This document shows, piece after piece, positions 56,065 through 64,000 of a DNA stretch of 64,000 nucleotides. Every line of letters starts with the position of its first letter. The stretch's first letter is position 1. Below the pieces are notes generated by a model that saw only the letters and a list, made by a program, of their open reading frames with translations, ran no database searches and was not told the origin of the DNA. A program made the translations under genes and the position numbers. The DNA is from Sulfuritalea sp. (GTDB lineage: Bacteria > Pseudomonadota > Gammaproteobacteria > Burkholderiales > Rhodocyclaceae): NCBI GenBank assembly GCA_016716965.1, contig JADJUP010000056.1:124001-188000 (forward strand), given 5' to 3'.

Positions 56065-57475
56065 ATGCAAGCAATAACCCTGACAGTGACGATTCTGCTG
56101 GCGGCAACGCTGGCCCACGGCGCCGAGCGCCAGGGACGTCGGCTCCGGCGCCGCCGACCGTGAGGCGGTCGCCGTGACCGTGTACAACGACGACCTGACG
56201 CTGGTCAAGGAGCGTCGCCGGGTCGACCTGCCGGCCGGGCTGACGCGGCTTTCGCTGCGCGAAGTGGCGGCGCAGATGCGTCCCGAAACGGCGCTGCTGC
56301 GTGCCGTCAGCGGCCAGCCATTCGCGCTCGTCGAGCAGAACTTCGACTTCGACCTGCTGACGCCGCAGAAGCTGCTGGAAAAATACGTCGGCCGCCAGGT
56401 CACAGTGATCCGTCCGCACCCGAGCAACGATACCGAACGCCGCGAAACGGCCACGGTGCTCGCCGCGGGACAGGGGACCGTGCTGCGCTTCGCCGACCGG
56501 ATCGAGACCGGCGTGCCGGGACGCCTCGCTTTCGATTCCGTGCCGCCCAATCTGCGCGATCGACCGACGCTCTCGGTGCTGCTCGAAGGCGCGGGCGGCA
56601 GGCAGGCGGTGGAGCTTTCCTACCTGACGTCGGGTCTTTCGTGGAAGGCCGACTACGTTGCCAACCTGTCCACCGACGGCAAGAGCCTCGACCTCAACGG
56701 CTGGGTGACGCTGACCAACCGAAGCGGAGCCGGTTTTGACGATGCCACCCTGCAGCTTGTCGCCGGCACGGTCAACCGGGTACGGGTGCAGGATGCGCGC
56801 GTGTTCGCCATGGCCGCTCCAGCGCCGGCGCGCGCCAAGGCGGCAGAGGCTACGCAGGAGGCGCTGATGGATTACCACCTTTACAGTTTCGAGCGGCCGA
56901 CCTCGATCGCCGACAATCAGACCAAGCAGCTTGCGCTGCTCTCGGCCACTGCCGTTCCGGTGCGCCGCGAGTACCTGCTGGCCGGTAACGACTGGTACTA
57001 CCGCGACCGCTACACGCAGGTCGGGCAGAAGCTGAAGCCCGCCGTATTCCTCGAGTTCGAGAATCGCGGCGGCCAGCTCGGCAAGCCCCTGCCGGCCGGC
57101 ATCGTGCGCGTCTATGCGCGTGACAGCAAGGGGGCTGCGCAATTCGTCGGCGAGGACCGCATCGAGCACACGGCCAGGAACGAAAAGCTCAAGCTGCGCC
57201 TGGGTGAAGCCTTCGACATCACCGCCGAGCGCAAGCAGACCGGCTACAAGCGCATAGCCGACAACCTGACCGAGTCCGCGTGGCGCATCGAACTGCGCAA
57301 TGCCAAGGACGAGGCGGTGACGGTACGCGTGCAGGAACCCATGCCCGGCGACTGGGAAGTGATCCAGGAATCGCAAAAGCACACCAAAGACTCGGCGCGC
57401 GTCGCCTCGTGGCAGGTGACGGTGCCGCCGGGCGACAAGGCGTTGCTCGACTACACGGTACGCGTGAAGTGGTGA
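56065..57475 (+). pseudogene. DUF4139 domain secreted protein, one frameshift
   Basis: A signal peptide (MQAITLTVTILLAATLAHGAER) begins at ATG 56065 and is in a different frame from the main body. The body runs to 57475 as DUF4139: AVTVYNDDLTLVKERRRVDLPAG, LLTPQKLLEKYVGRQVTVIR, LTSGLSWKADYVANLSTDGKSLDLNGWVTLTN and VPPGDKALLDYTVRVKW. One extra G in GGG near 56133 accounts for the shift. Without it the protein would be about 469 residues and exported. A GTG at 56174 is a possible but signal-less start. The function is unknown. Confidence 0.8.
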
Positions 57476-58260
57476 TCGGCCGCGCCATTGCATTGCTTTT
57501 GCTCATGGCGGCGCTGCCGGCCTGGGCGAGCTGTCCGCCCCACGAGTTCACTGCCCCAGCCGACGTAAAGCCGAAAGGCGATGCGGTGCTGATCGTGACC
57601 CACGCCACGTCCTTTCACGATGCCCGGTTCTCGACCAAGCGCGGTGTCGACGAGGCAGTTCGCTACGCCAAGGGGCGCCGGATTCCGGTGATCTACCTGC
57701 GGGACGACTCGCCCCTGGAGTATTACTTCATGGCCGATTGCAACCCCGACTACTGGGTCTTTTCGCAGGGCGGCGAGCTGAATTTCGAGGTGACCGCATC
57801 CCACGTCTATATCGTCGGCGGGCATCTCGAAATGTGCATGTCGGCGACGCTGCACGACCTTATCTACCAGTGGTCGAAGCAGCCGCCGCGCAACCGGCAG
57901 ATCACCTACTTCATGGACGCGATTTATTCCAACGGCAAACTCGTCGATCCCGGCGATCCCTTTTATGCCGATTTCCAGCGCTTCATGGGCGTCGTCACCT
58001 ACGGCCGGCCCGGCGGCGAGCACTGGCCGAAGCTGTCGCTGCTGGAGACGATGGGCGTGATCGTTCGCGAGGAGCACGAACTGGACTACCTGAAGCAGGC
58101 GCTGCCGCGCTGGGACCGAACGTTCTCCGCAAACTACCGGATCGAGCTGCAGCTCAACGACTCGGTGAAAAAGGTGCTCCGCACGGCGGAAGGCTGGCGC
58201 CCGCCCACGGTGCTGTTCCGCTTCCTCGATTCGGCGCTCAGCCTGGCCGCGCCGATGTAG
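57472..58260 (+). CDS. secreted protein with hydrolase-like fold, function unknown
   Basis: The 262-residue protein starts at GTG overlapping the stop of the DUF4139 gene. A signal peptide (IALLLLMAALPAWAS) is followed by VLIVTHATSFHDARFSTKRGVDEAVRYAKGRRIPVIYLRDDSPLEYY and ASHVYIVGGHLEMCMSATLHDLIYQW. The alternation resembles isochorismatase-like hydrolases, in which strand, Asp and a later Cys form the active site, but no family can be named firmly. No cofactor motif was found. The gene pair may work in the periplasm. Confidence 0.6.
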   Translation: MIGRAIALLLLMAALPAWASCPPHEFTAPADVKPKGDAVLIVTHATSFHDARFSTKRGVDEAVRYAKGRRIPVIYLRDDSPLEYYFMADCNPDYWVFSQGGELNFEVTASHVYIVGGHLEMCMSATLHDLIYQWSKQPPRNRQITYFMDAIYSNGKLVDPGDPFYADFQRFMGVVTYGRPGGEHWPKLSLLETMGVIVREEHELDYLKQALPRWDRTFSANYRIELQLNDSVKKVLRTAEGWRPPTVLFRFLDSALSLAAPM

Positions 58261-58278
58261 GCAAGTGTCGTACTGCGC

Positions 58279-58665
58279 TTATTTCAGGGTTTGAAGCACC
58301 CACAGGCGTAGTTCGGTGCGGGACAGTATCCAGCCGTCCAGCACCACCGTGTTTCCGGCCGTGAAGTCTCGCCGGACGGCGGCGGCGATGGCGTCGACCA
58401 GGCTCTTGCCGGCACCGCTCGCCGCGACTGCCGCGAGCAATTCCCTTTCGAGGAAATCGGCGCTCTTCTCTGCCGGGTGGCTGGCAAAGTATTTCTCGGC
58501 GATGTGCCGCAGCGCGTCCGGGTCGAGGCGAAATCCCTGCAGCAGCGGGTTGCCGCCGGAGAAGACCAGCACTCCGGTGGCAACGCCGCCGGCACCGAGT
58601 GTGACACCGAGCGCCGAAATCAGGACGAGGAACTTGCGACGATCGAGCCTGGGCCACTTATCCAT
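58279..58665 (-). CDS. small Tat-type subunit of the GMC oxidoreductase
   Basis: The 128-residue protein begins with a twin-arginine-like signal (LDRRKFLVLISALGVTLGAGG). It then has an alpha-helical region, with PDALRHIAEKYFASHPAEKSADFLERELLAAV and a C-terminal LDGWILSRTELRLWVLQTLK. Small Tat subunits of this size accompany GMC-type dehydrogenases (gluconate 2-dehydrogenase subunit 3-like). They are thought to carry the large subunit across the membrane. Its start overlaps the stop of the GMC gene. Confidence 0.65.
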   Translation of the reverse strand: MDKWPRLDRRKFLVLISALGVTLGAGGVATGVLVFSGGNPLLQGFRLDPDALRHIAEKYFASHPAEKSADFLERELLAAVAASGAGKSLVDAIAAAVRRDFTAGNTVVLDGWILSRTELRLWVLQTLK

Positions 58666-60223
58666 GCAGTGCCCCGCTGCGTTGTCGCGCACTGCGCGCA
58701 AGGTGGTCGGCGATGCGATGGGCCAGCGCGATGATGGTAAATGTCGGATTGACGAAGCCGGCGGACGGAAACACCGAACTGCCGGCGACATACAGGTTGC
58801 GCGTGCCATGCACGATGCAGTCGCGGTCGACCACGCCGCGCCTGGGGTCATCATGCATGCGCGTCGTCCCCATGTGGTGCTGGTCAGCTATCCGCGTGGC
58901 CGGGTCATGCGCATTGAATTCGATGCGGACCCGGCCCAGCGCCTGGCCGCCGAGCCGGTTCGCGATGAGGGCGAGGGAACGTTCCAGGTTCTGCGCCTCC
59001 AGTTCGGTCGTCCGGAACCGCACGCTGACCCGGCGTATGCCGTAGTCGTCGTTGCGGCTCGAAAGCGTGACCCGGTTGTCCAGGTCCGGCACCGCTTCGG
59101 GCAGCGCGAAAAAGGAAAACAGCGCTGCCTCGCCCTGCCCCGTGTTTTTCGCGAAGCCCGCGACGGCGCGTTCTACGAAATTGTTGTTGCCGCCGTCGCC
59201 CGAGCCGAGGTTCAGCCCGATGCCGAGCTTCAGCAATTGCTCGCGCAGCCTGGCGACCTGGCGTTCGCCACGATACAGGCGCTGACGTCGACCGTACTGC
59301 AGCGCGAGGCCCAGGTTCAGCAGGCGCTCCCGCCGCTTGATGTCGTCGTCGAGCGAAAGGCAGATCCTTCCCTTCGTGGCGCGGAGCCGGCCTTCTATGT
59401 CGCGGGCTGGGCTGTCGGCGAAGACGATCTGGCCCGCACCCCAGATCGGCGTATGCGACATGAAGTAGCGGCCCAACTGGTCGTGCCGGTTGCCCAGCCC
59501 GGCAGGGTGCGCGCTGGTCGAATTGAGCAGGATCCTGGCGTTTTCGATGCCGCCGGTGGCCAGCACGAAGAATCGGGCACTGATGGTGGAACGCTGCCTT
59601 GCCTTCTCGATCACCGCGAGCGCCCGGACGTTGCCGCCCGGTTCGCTGTCGAAGGCGATGGCATTGGCATGGAGGAACAGCGTGATGTTTTCCGCGCGCA
59701 CCAGTTCGTCGCGAAACTCGGTGCCGAAGCGCATGGTGGGATCGCTGTGCTGAAACGGGACCAGCACCAGCCCCTCCGAGTGGGCGCCATCGCGGGTGAG
59801 CGCCCTGCGGTCGCGGCCGTCGGAAAAAAAGGATTGCAGTCCCAACAGCGTCGATGCCCGGTCGTAATAGGGCAGCAGTTCCTCGCGCCCGAAGGGCCAG
59901 GCGACGCTGGCCGGCAGCCAGTCCTTGCGTTCCAGGTCATAGGCATCGAGCGGGCGGCAGACGCCGCCCCAGCAAAAGCTGCTGCCGCCGAACAGCCGCG
60001 AGCGGGTGGTGGACAGGTAGTCCGGCGGCAGGCCGACGGTGTCGCCTTCGTAGCTTTTCTGCGAGTCCGCCTCGTAGTCGAAGCCGCCGGCCTCGACCAG
60101 GGCGATGCTGAGCGATTTCGGCAGGCTGCGCGCGACGGTGATGCCCGCCGGGCCGGAACCGACGACGCAGACATCGAAGGGCTGGTCCGGTCTGCCTCTG
60201 GTGGTGGCAGCGCTGGCGATCAC
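58658..60223 (-). CDS. GMC family oxidoreductase
   Basis: The 521-residue FAD enzyme has the N-terminal dinucleotide fold FDVCVVGSGPAGITVARSL (about 16-34). LFGGSSFCWGGVCRPL is the FAD-binding loop. The C-terminal catalytic region has QHHMGTTRMHDDP, with the family His, and SSVFPSAGFVNPTFTI with an Asn. It would oxidise an alcohol or sugar. It starts at GTG and has no signal of its own, so export would rely on the small Tat subunit encoded next to it. The substrate is unknown. Confidence 0.87.
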   Translation of the reverse strand: MIASAATTRGRPDQPFDVCVVGSGPAGITVARSLPKSLSIALVEAGGFDYEADSQKSYEGDTVGLPPDYLSTTRSRLFGGSSFCWGGVCRPLDAYDLERKDWLPASVAWPFGREELLPYYDRASTLLGLQSFFSDGRDRRALTRDGAHSEGLVLVPFQHSDPTMRFGTEFRDELVRAENITLFLHANAIAFDSEPGGNVRALAVIEKARQRSTISARFFVLATGGIENARILLNSTSAHPAGLGNRHDQLGRYFMSHTPIWGAGQIVFADSPARDIEGRLRATKGRICLSLDDDIKRRERLLNLGLALQYGRRQRLYRGERQVARLREQLLKLGIGLNLGSGDGGNNNFVERAVAGFAKNTGQGEAALFSFFALPEAVPDLDNRVTLSSRNDDYGIRRVSVRFRTTELEAQNLERSLALIANRLGGQALGRVRIEFNAHDPATRIADQHHMGTTRMHDDPRRGVVDRDCIVHGTRNLYVAGSSVFPSAGFVNPTFTIIALAHRIADHLARSARQRSGALHG

Positions 60224-60277
60224 GGTCGGTAGGGCACGGCTGGGGACCCGTCTAATTCGCCGGACTTGCGACCAGCC

Positions 60278-61534
60278 TCAGGCGCGTACCTCGCCATTGC
60301 CGAGCACGATCCACTTCAGCGAGGTGAGGCCTTCGAGGCCGACCGGACCGCGGGCGTGGAACTTGTCGGTGGAAATCCCGATCTCGGCGCCGAGGCCGAA
60401 CTCGAAGCCGTCGGCGAAGCGCGTCGAGGCATTGACCATCACCGAGGCCGAATCCACTTCGCGCAGGAAGCGCATGGCGTTGGTGTAATTTTCGGTGACG
60501 ATGGCTTCGGTGTGGGCCGACGAATACCTGTTGATGTGCGCGATCGCTTCGTCGATGCCGCCGACGATCTTCACCGAGATTATCGCGGCGAGGTATTCGG
60601 CGTACCAGTCCTCCTCCGTTGCGGCGATAGCCTGCGGCACCAGTTTGCGGGTTTCCTCGCAGCCGCGGATCTCGATGCCCTTTGCGGAGAGCATGGCGCA
60701 AAGAGTCGGCGCCAGCGACACGGCGGCGCCACGCGCGATCAGCAGCGATTCGGCGGTGTTGCAGGTGCCCAGGCGCTGGGTCTTGGAATTCTCCAGGATG
60801 GCCAGCGCCTTGGCTGCGTCGGCCGCGTCATCGACATAGACGTGGCAGTTGCCGTCGAGGTGCTTGATCACCGGCACCCGCGCCTCCTTCGACACGCGCT
60901 CGATCAGCCCCTTGCCGCCGCGCGGCACAATGACATCCACGTACTCGGGCATGGCGACGAGATGGCTCACCGCCTCGCGGTCGGTGGTTTCGATCACCTG
61001 CACCGCCGTCGCCGGCAGGCCGGCGGCGGCGAGTCCGTCGCGCACGCAGGCGGCGATCGCCTGGTTGCAGCGGATGGCTTCCTTGCCGCCGCGCAGGATC
61101 GCTGCATTGCCGGACTTGAGGCACAGTGCCGCGGCGTCGGCCGTGACGTTGGGTCGCGCTTCGTAAATGATGCCAACGACGCCCAGCGGCACGCGCATCC
61201 TGCCGATCTGGATGCCGGAGGGGCGGCGCTTCATGTCGCTGATCTCGCCGATCGGATCGGGCAGGGCGGCGACTTGTTCGAGGCCCAGCGCCATGGATTC
61301 GACGCCCTTGGTGGACAAGGTCAGGCGGTCGAGCATCGCCGCATCGAGGCCATTGGCTTTCGCTTCGGCGACGTCGGCGGCATTGGCCGCGAGCAGTTCG
61401 GCCGTGCCGGCGCGGATCGCCGCCGCCATCGTCAGCAGGGCGGTGTTCTTGGCGGCCGTCGAGGCGCGTGCCGTGGCGCGCGACGCTTCGCGGGCTTCCT
61501 TGCCAACTTGCTGCATGTAGTCCTTGATGTTCAT
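60278..61534 (-). CDS. proA: glutamate-5-semialdehyde dehydrogenase
   Basis: The 418-residue ProA catalyses the second step of proline synthesis. The family segments are RMRVPLGVVGIIYEARPNVTADAAALCLKSGNAAILRGGKEA (about 118-159), VDVIVPRGGKGL and KTQRLGTCNTAESLL with the catalytic Cys, and SASVMVNASTRFADGFEFGLGAEIGISTDK. The ATG overlaps the stop of the restriction/helicase gene by ATGA. AVSLAPTLCAML comes from the 17-copy motif with no change in family spacing. Confidence 0.95.
   Translation of the reverse strand: MNIKDYMQQVGKEAREASRATARASTAAKNTALLTMAAAIRAGTAELLAANAADVAEAKANGLDAAMLDRLTLSTKGVESMALGLEQVAALPDPIGEISDMKRRPSGIQIGRMRVPLGVVGIIYEARPNVTADAAALCLKSGNAAILRGGKEAIRCNQAIAACVRDGLAAAGLPATAVQVIETTDREAVSHLVAMPEYVDVIVPRGGKGLIERVSKEARVPVIKHLDGNCHVYVDDAADAAKALAILENSKTQRLGTCNTAESLLIARGAAVSLAPTLCAMLSAKGIEIRGCEETRKLVPQAIAATEEDWYAEYLAAIISVKIVGGIDEAIAHINRYSSAHTEAIVTENYTNAMRFLREVDSASVMVNASTRFADGFEFGLGAEIGISTDKFHARGPVGLEGLTSLKWIVLGNGEVRA
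60701..60724 (+). repeat. 17-copy motif, copy 17 (inside proA)
   Basis: In the proA frame it encodes AVSLAPTL, replacing the usual variable helix after the catalytic Cys. Confidence 0.75.
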
Positions 61535-64000
61535 TTGCGCAGTTCCGTCCGTATTTCCTCGGCTATTGCAGCGCGATTCCGCAACAGAAGATAGCGCCAG
61601 TGGCCGAACCGTCCATCCTGATTGACCGCCGAGATCCACCGTTCGGCAGCGTTTTGCTTCTCCTGTACGCGGTCATCGTGCCCCTTGGTTTCGACAATAA
61701 CAAAACTTGGCTTGTCCTGTTGCAGTCGAACGATGAAATCCGGCAGGTAATCATGTCCCTGACCGGCGTGGAGGTAGGGATCGCAAAACAAAAGCCGGTG
61801 TTCTTCACGAAACTGTGGACGGAAGGGTGACTATCAATTGCATAGGCGGCAATTCGTTCCCACTGCGAATCCGGCACCACATAATTGATATGGCTCTTGG
61901 TAACCGAGAACGGCTCTTTGCGTGTGATGTACTCGACTTCCGAAGTCGAGCCAGGGCCACGATGACGTTCGACTCGAATTCCCTCGCGACTGCCCTCGGC
62001 GGGCTGTATGTTTCCGAACAGACGTTCCACCATCAGACCGTAGTAGGGAGCAAGAAATACATCTGCTTCCGTGGCCGGATGATAGGCGCGGACCTTTTCC
62101 GCCACGAATCGCTTCACCGCCGTGACGAACTGCGGGTACAACACCGAAGGTGCGTTTGAACCGATGTGATTTCAGTTTGAGCCGCATAGGTTTTCACCAG
62201 TTCCCGGGCAGTTTCTGCAATGCGAGTCTGAAGGCGATGCTCCGCCCGATAGGCCGCAAGCGATGCCGTGCTCAGTTTCCCCGGGCCATATATCGTGGGC
62301 CGTCCCTGGTTGGTGGGTAGTCCAGCCTTCATCTGGACTTCGGGTGGAATCTGCGTCGGATCGACAACCAGTTCGGGAATCCGATCCCAATCGAGGCTCA
62401 GTAGCGAACTGGGTTCGAATGTAGCCTTCGACGCGCGGAAAGCTGATTTCAAGATTCGCCCGTTCGGGCAACGCGCGAACGCGCCACGTCTTGGCTGGGG
62501 GACGCGGGACGCCGCCTTTGTTGGTCTTGAAAGGCACTACCTGGAAAGGTACGCCGAATATCTGAGCGACTTCTTCGCCCAGACGCTCTTCGGCTCCGGC
62601 ACCTTCAGTTTCGTAACTCGCACGTCGCAGCCCTCGGCCCACCACCTGTTCGCAAAGTAATTGGGACATGAATGGTCGCAGGCCGACGATATGGGTCACG
62701 GTGTTGCAGTCCCAGCCTTCCGTGAGCATGCCTACGCTGACGATGGCGCGCACATTCCTTCCTGGCGGATGCAAGGGCTTGCCGAGCTTTTCCGCGAGGG
62801 CCGTAAAGCCTTCTGGGTAGATCGGGTTGCCCTGACGATCCTGCGCCCAATCCAGCCGGCCAACGGTGTCCAGCGTCAGACGCATCCAGCCACTTAGGTC
62901 AGATTTTGCCTCGCCGGAATCCGTTTCGGCAACAACCGTCGAATCTACCCGGATGGTATTGATCGTGTCGTCGCGATTGCGGAAATCCGGGAGCCCGGCA
63001 GAGGGTATGCCGGGCGGCGGACTATCCTCGGCCAACCATTCGTAGACCAGCTTTGCCAGCCGGGTGTTCTTGCAGACGACGATGAATACCGGCGGTCGCG
63101 GGTCTGTGCCGTTTTCGCGCCATTCCTTCGCTACCTGTTGCCACAAGCCGCCCAGCATGGCGATTGGCGTGAATGCGTAGCGCAGAATCGCTTCCGGCTT
63201 GGCGGCGCTCTTCTTGCCGCCGCGCTCGGAGGATTTCAATTGCGGCAGTATCCAGCGCCAAATGTTGAAGTAGCCGGGGATGGACTGTCCCGACATGTCG
63301 CGCACCGCGAACTGGGGAATCTTGGTCAGACCCGACTCGATGGCCTCGATCAGATCGAAGCTCGACACCACCCACGGGAATGGCCGATTGGCTTGCTGCC
63401 CGACCCGGCCGAGAAAGTAGGGCGTCGCCGAAAAGTCGACGCAGGCGTTGATCCCCACCTGTTTGTGGATGCGATCAAGCCCGTCGATCCAGACGGTTGC
63501 CTCGGCGTAGTACTCGTCCAGGCCTTCATCGTCGGCCTCCTCGTATTCGTCCGGCTCCTCCGAGCGAATACGATAGGCATGGTGCGCTTCGTCGTTCATC
63601 ACCAGCACGTTCTGCTTTCGACCGGCCTTGAAACCCAGCACGCGGTCGAGCCATGCGGCGTCGGATTCGACGTACCGGGTGCTGCCCACCTGAGCCTTCA
63701 CCAGGCCACCGCTGTCGTCTATTTCCTCCTTGATCACTTCCAGCAGTCCCGCAGCCACCTGTCGTTGGTAGTCGGCCAGCGAGAGGTAACGTGTGCCTCG
63801 CGCCGTCGTGCTCTTCTCACCGATACGGATGGTTTCCAGCACATTCACTTCCCGGCCGGTACGTACCACGCGGGCGGCCGTCTTGCCGACACGGTTTGCA
63901 TCCTGAAGTCCGAATACATGCCAGTTCATGACCAGCAGCCGTCCCTGCGACAGCGGCCCCATTAGGTGCGGCGGCACCAGGTCGCGGCTGCGGTACAGGC
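61531..64000 (-). pseudogene. type III restriction-like helicase/endonuclease, several frameshifts, cut by the window edge
   Basis: The part seen is the middle and C-terminal half of a DEAD/DEAH-type restriction enzyme (Res / BPTD_3080 type). The helicase blocks are VLVMNDEAHHAYR (DEAH-like), CVDFSATPYFLG, VSVGMLTEGWDCNTVTHIVGLRPF and LCEQVVGRGLRR. A C-terminal nuclease follows with DYLPDFIVRLQQDKPSFVIVETKG, a PD-(D/E)xK site. Reading frame breaks occur near 62430, 62165 and 61800, each fixed by one-base changes. The stop overlaps the proA ATG, so both share a transcript. The N-terminus is beyond the window. Confidence 0.8.

Overview
The window looks like a chromosome segment of a diazotrophic betaproteobacterium, most likely from the Rhodocyclales (Azoarcus, Dechloromonas or Accumulibacter relatives). 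The reasons are the very high G+C content, a nifLA-rnf nitrogen-fixation block, a PEP-CTERM tail, and housekeeping neighbourhoods of betaproteobacterial type. No database search was possible, so the taxonomy is inference.

Layout. 1-1065 holds the start of a leftward gene cut by the edge, with a textbook sigma70 promoter, then about 1 kb of non-coding repeats. 1.1-17.4 kb is nitrogen fixation. nifL-nifA-flavodoxin-(nifZ-like) run leftward. rnfABCDGEH run rightward from a shared control region with two divergent -24/-12 promoters and one NifA upstream site. After scpB, an XRE regulator and a small membrane protein, a second leftward nif operon follows: nifV-cysE-TPR-nifW-nifZ-nifM, with its own sigma54 promoter. 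17.7-27 kb carries an OmpA-like protein, a radical SAM protein, an exonuclease/GIY-YIG nuclease, a patatin lipoprotein, a winged-helix protein, a tRNA with anticodon CAU, and the macromolecular-synthesis genes rpoD, dnaG, yqeY and rpsU. 27-36.5 kb is a leftward cell-envelope unit: alpha-2-macroglobulin, pseudo-receiver, glycosyltransferase-like protein and pbpC. 36.5-47 kb has a PEP-CTERM remnant, a second radical SAM gene, tsaD, a twin cyclic-nucleotide-binding protein, plsY, folB, a TRIC channel, ybaK, a DUF1223 protein, xerD, ogt, an M48 protease and a DUF898 protein. 47-61.5 kb has a TRAP-TAXI transporter set, a SulP-STAS-cNMP transporter, an HDOD protein, a CoA-transferase, a chalcone-isomerase-like protein, a DUF4139 protein, a GMC oxidoreductase pair and proA. 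The right edge is a broken restriction/helicase gene.

How it fits together. NifA (restrained by NifL) and sigma54 would switch on Rnf, which uses the ion gradient to drive electrons to ferredoxin or flavodoxin for nitrogenase. NifV supplies homocitrate for FeMo-co, CysE supplies cysteine precursor for Fe-S clusters, and NifW, NifZ and NifM assist nitrogenase maturation. The nitrogenase structural genes are not in this window.

Main oddities. (1) A motif close to GTGTCGCCRGCGCCGACTYT occurs 17 times, in both orientations, inside genes in several reading frames and between genes. It resembles an uptake-type or architecture-type sequence rather than a mobile insertion. (2) tsaD, normally essential, is interrupted by about 59 nt of imperfect palindrome that adds a stop and shifts the frame. 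(3) A 137-bp element with 16-bp terminal inverted repeats has supplied the stop codon of an HDOD gene. (4) Several genes carry single-base frameshifts in short homopolymers, and one 70-base stretch is almost pure G and C runs, so consensus errors are a real possibility there.
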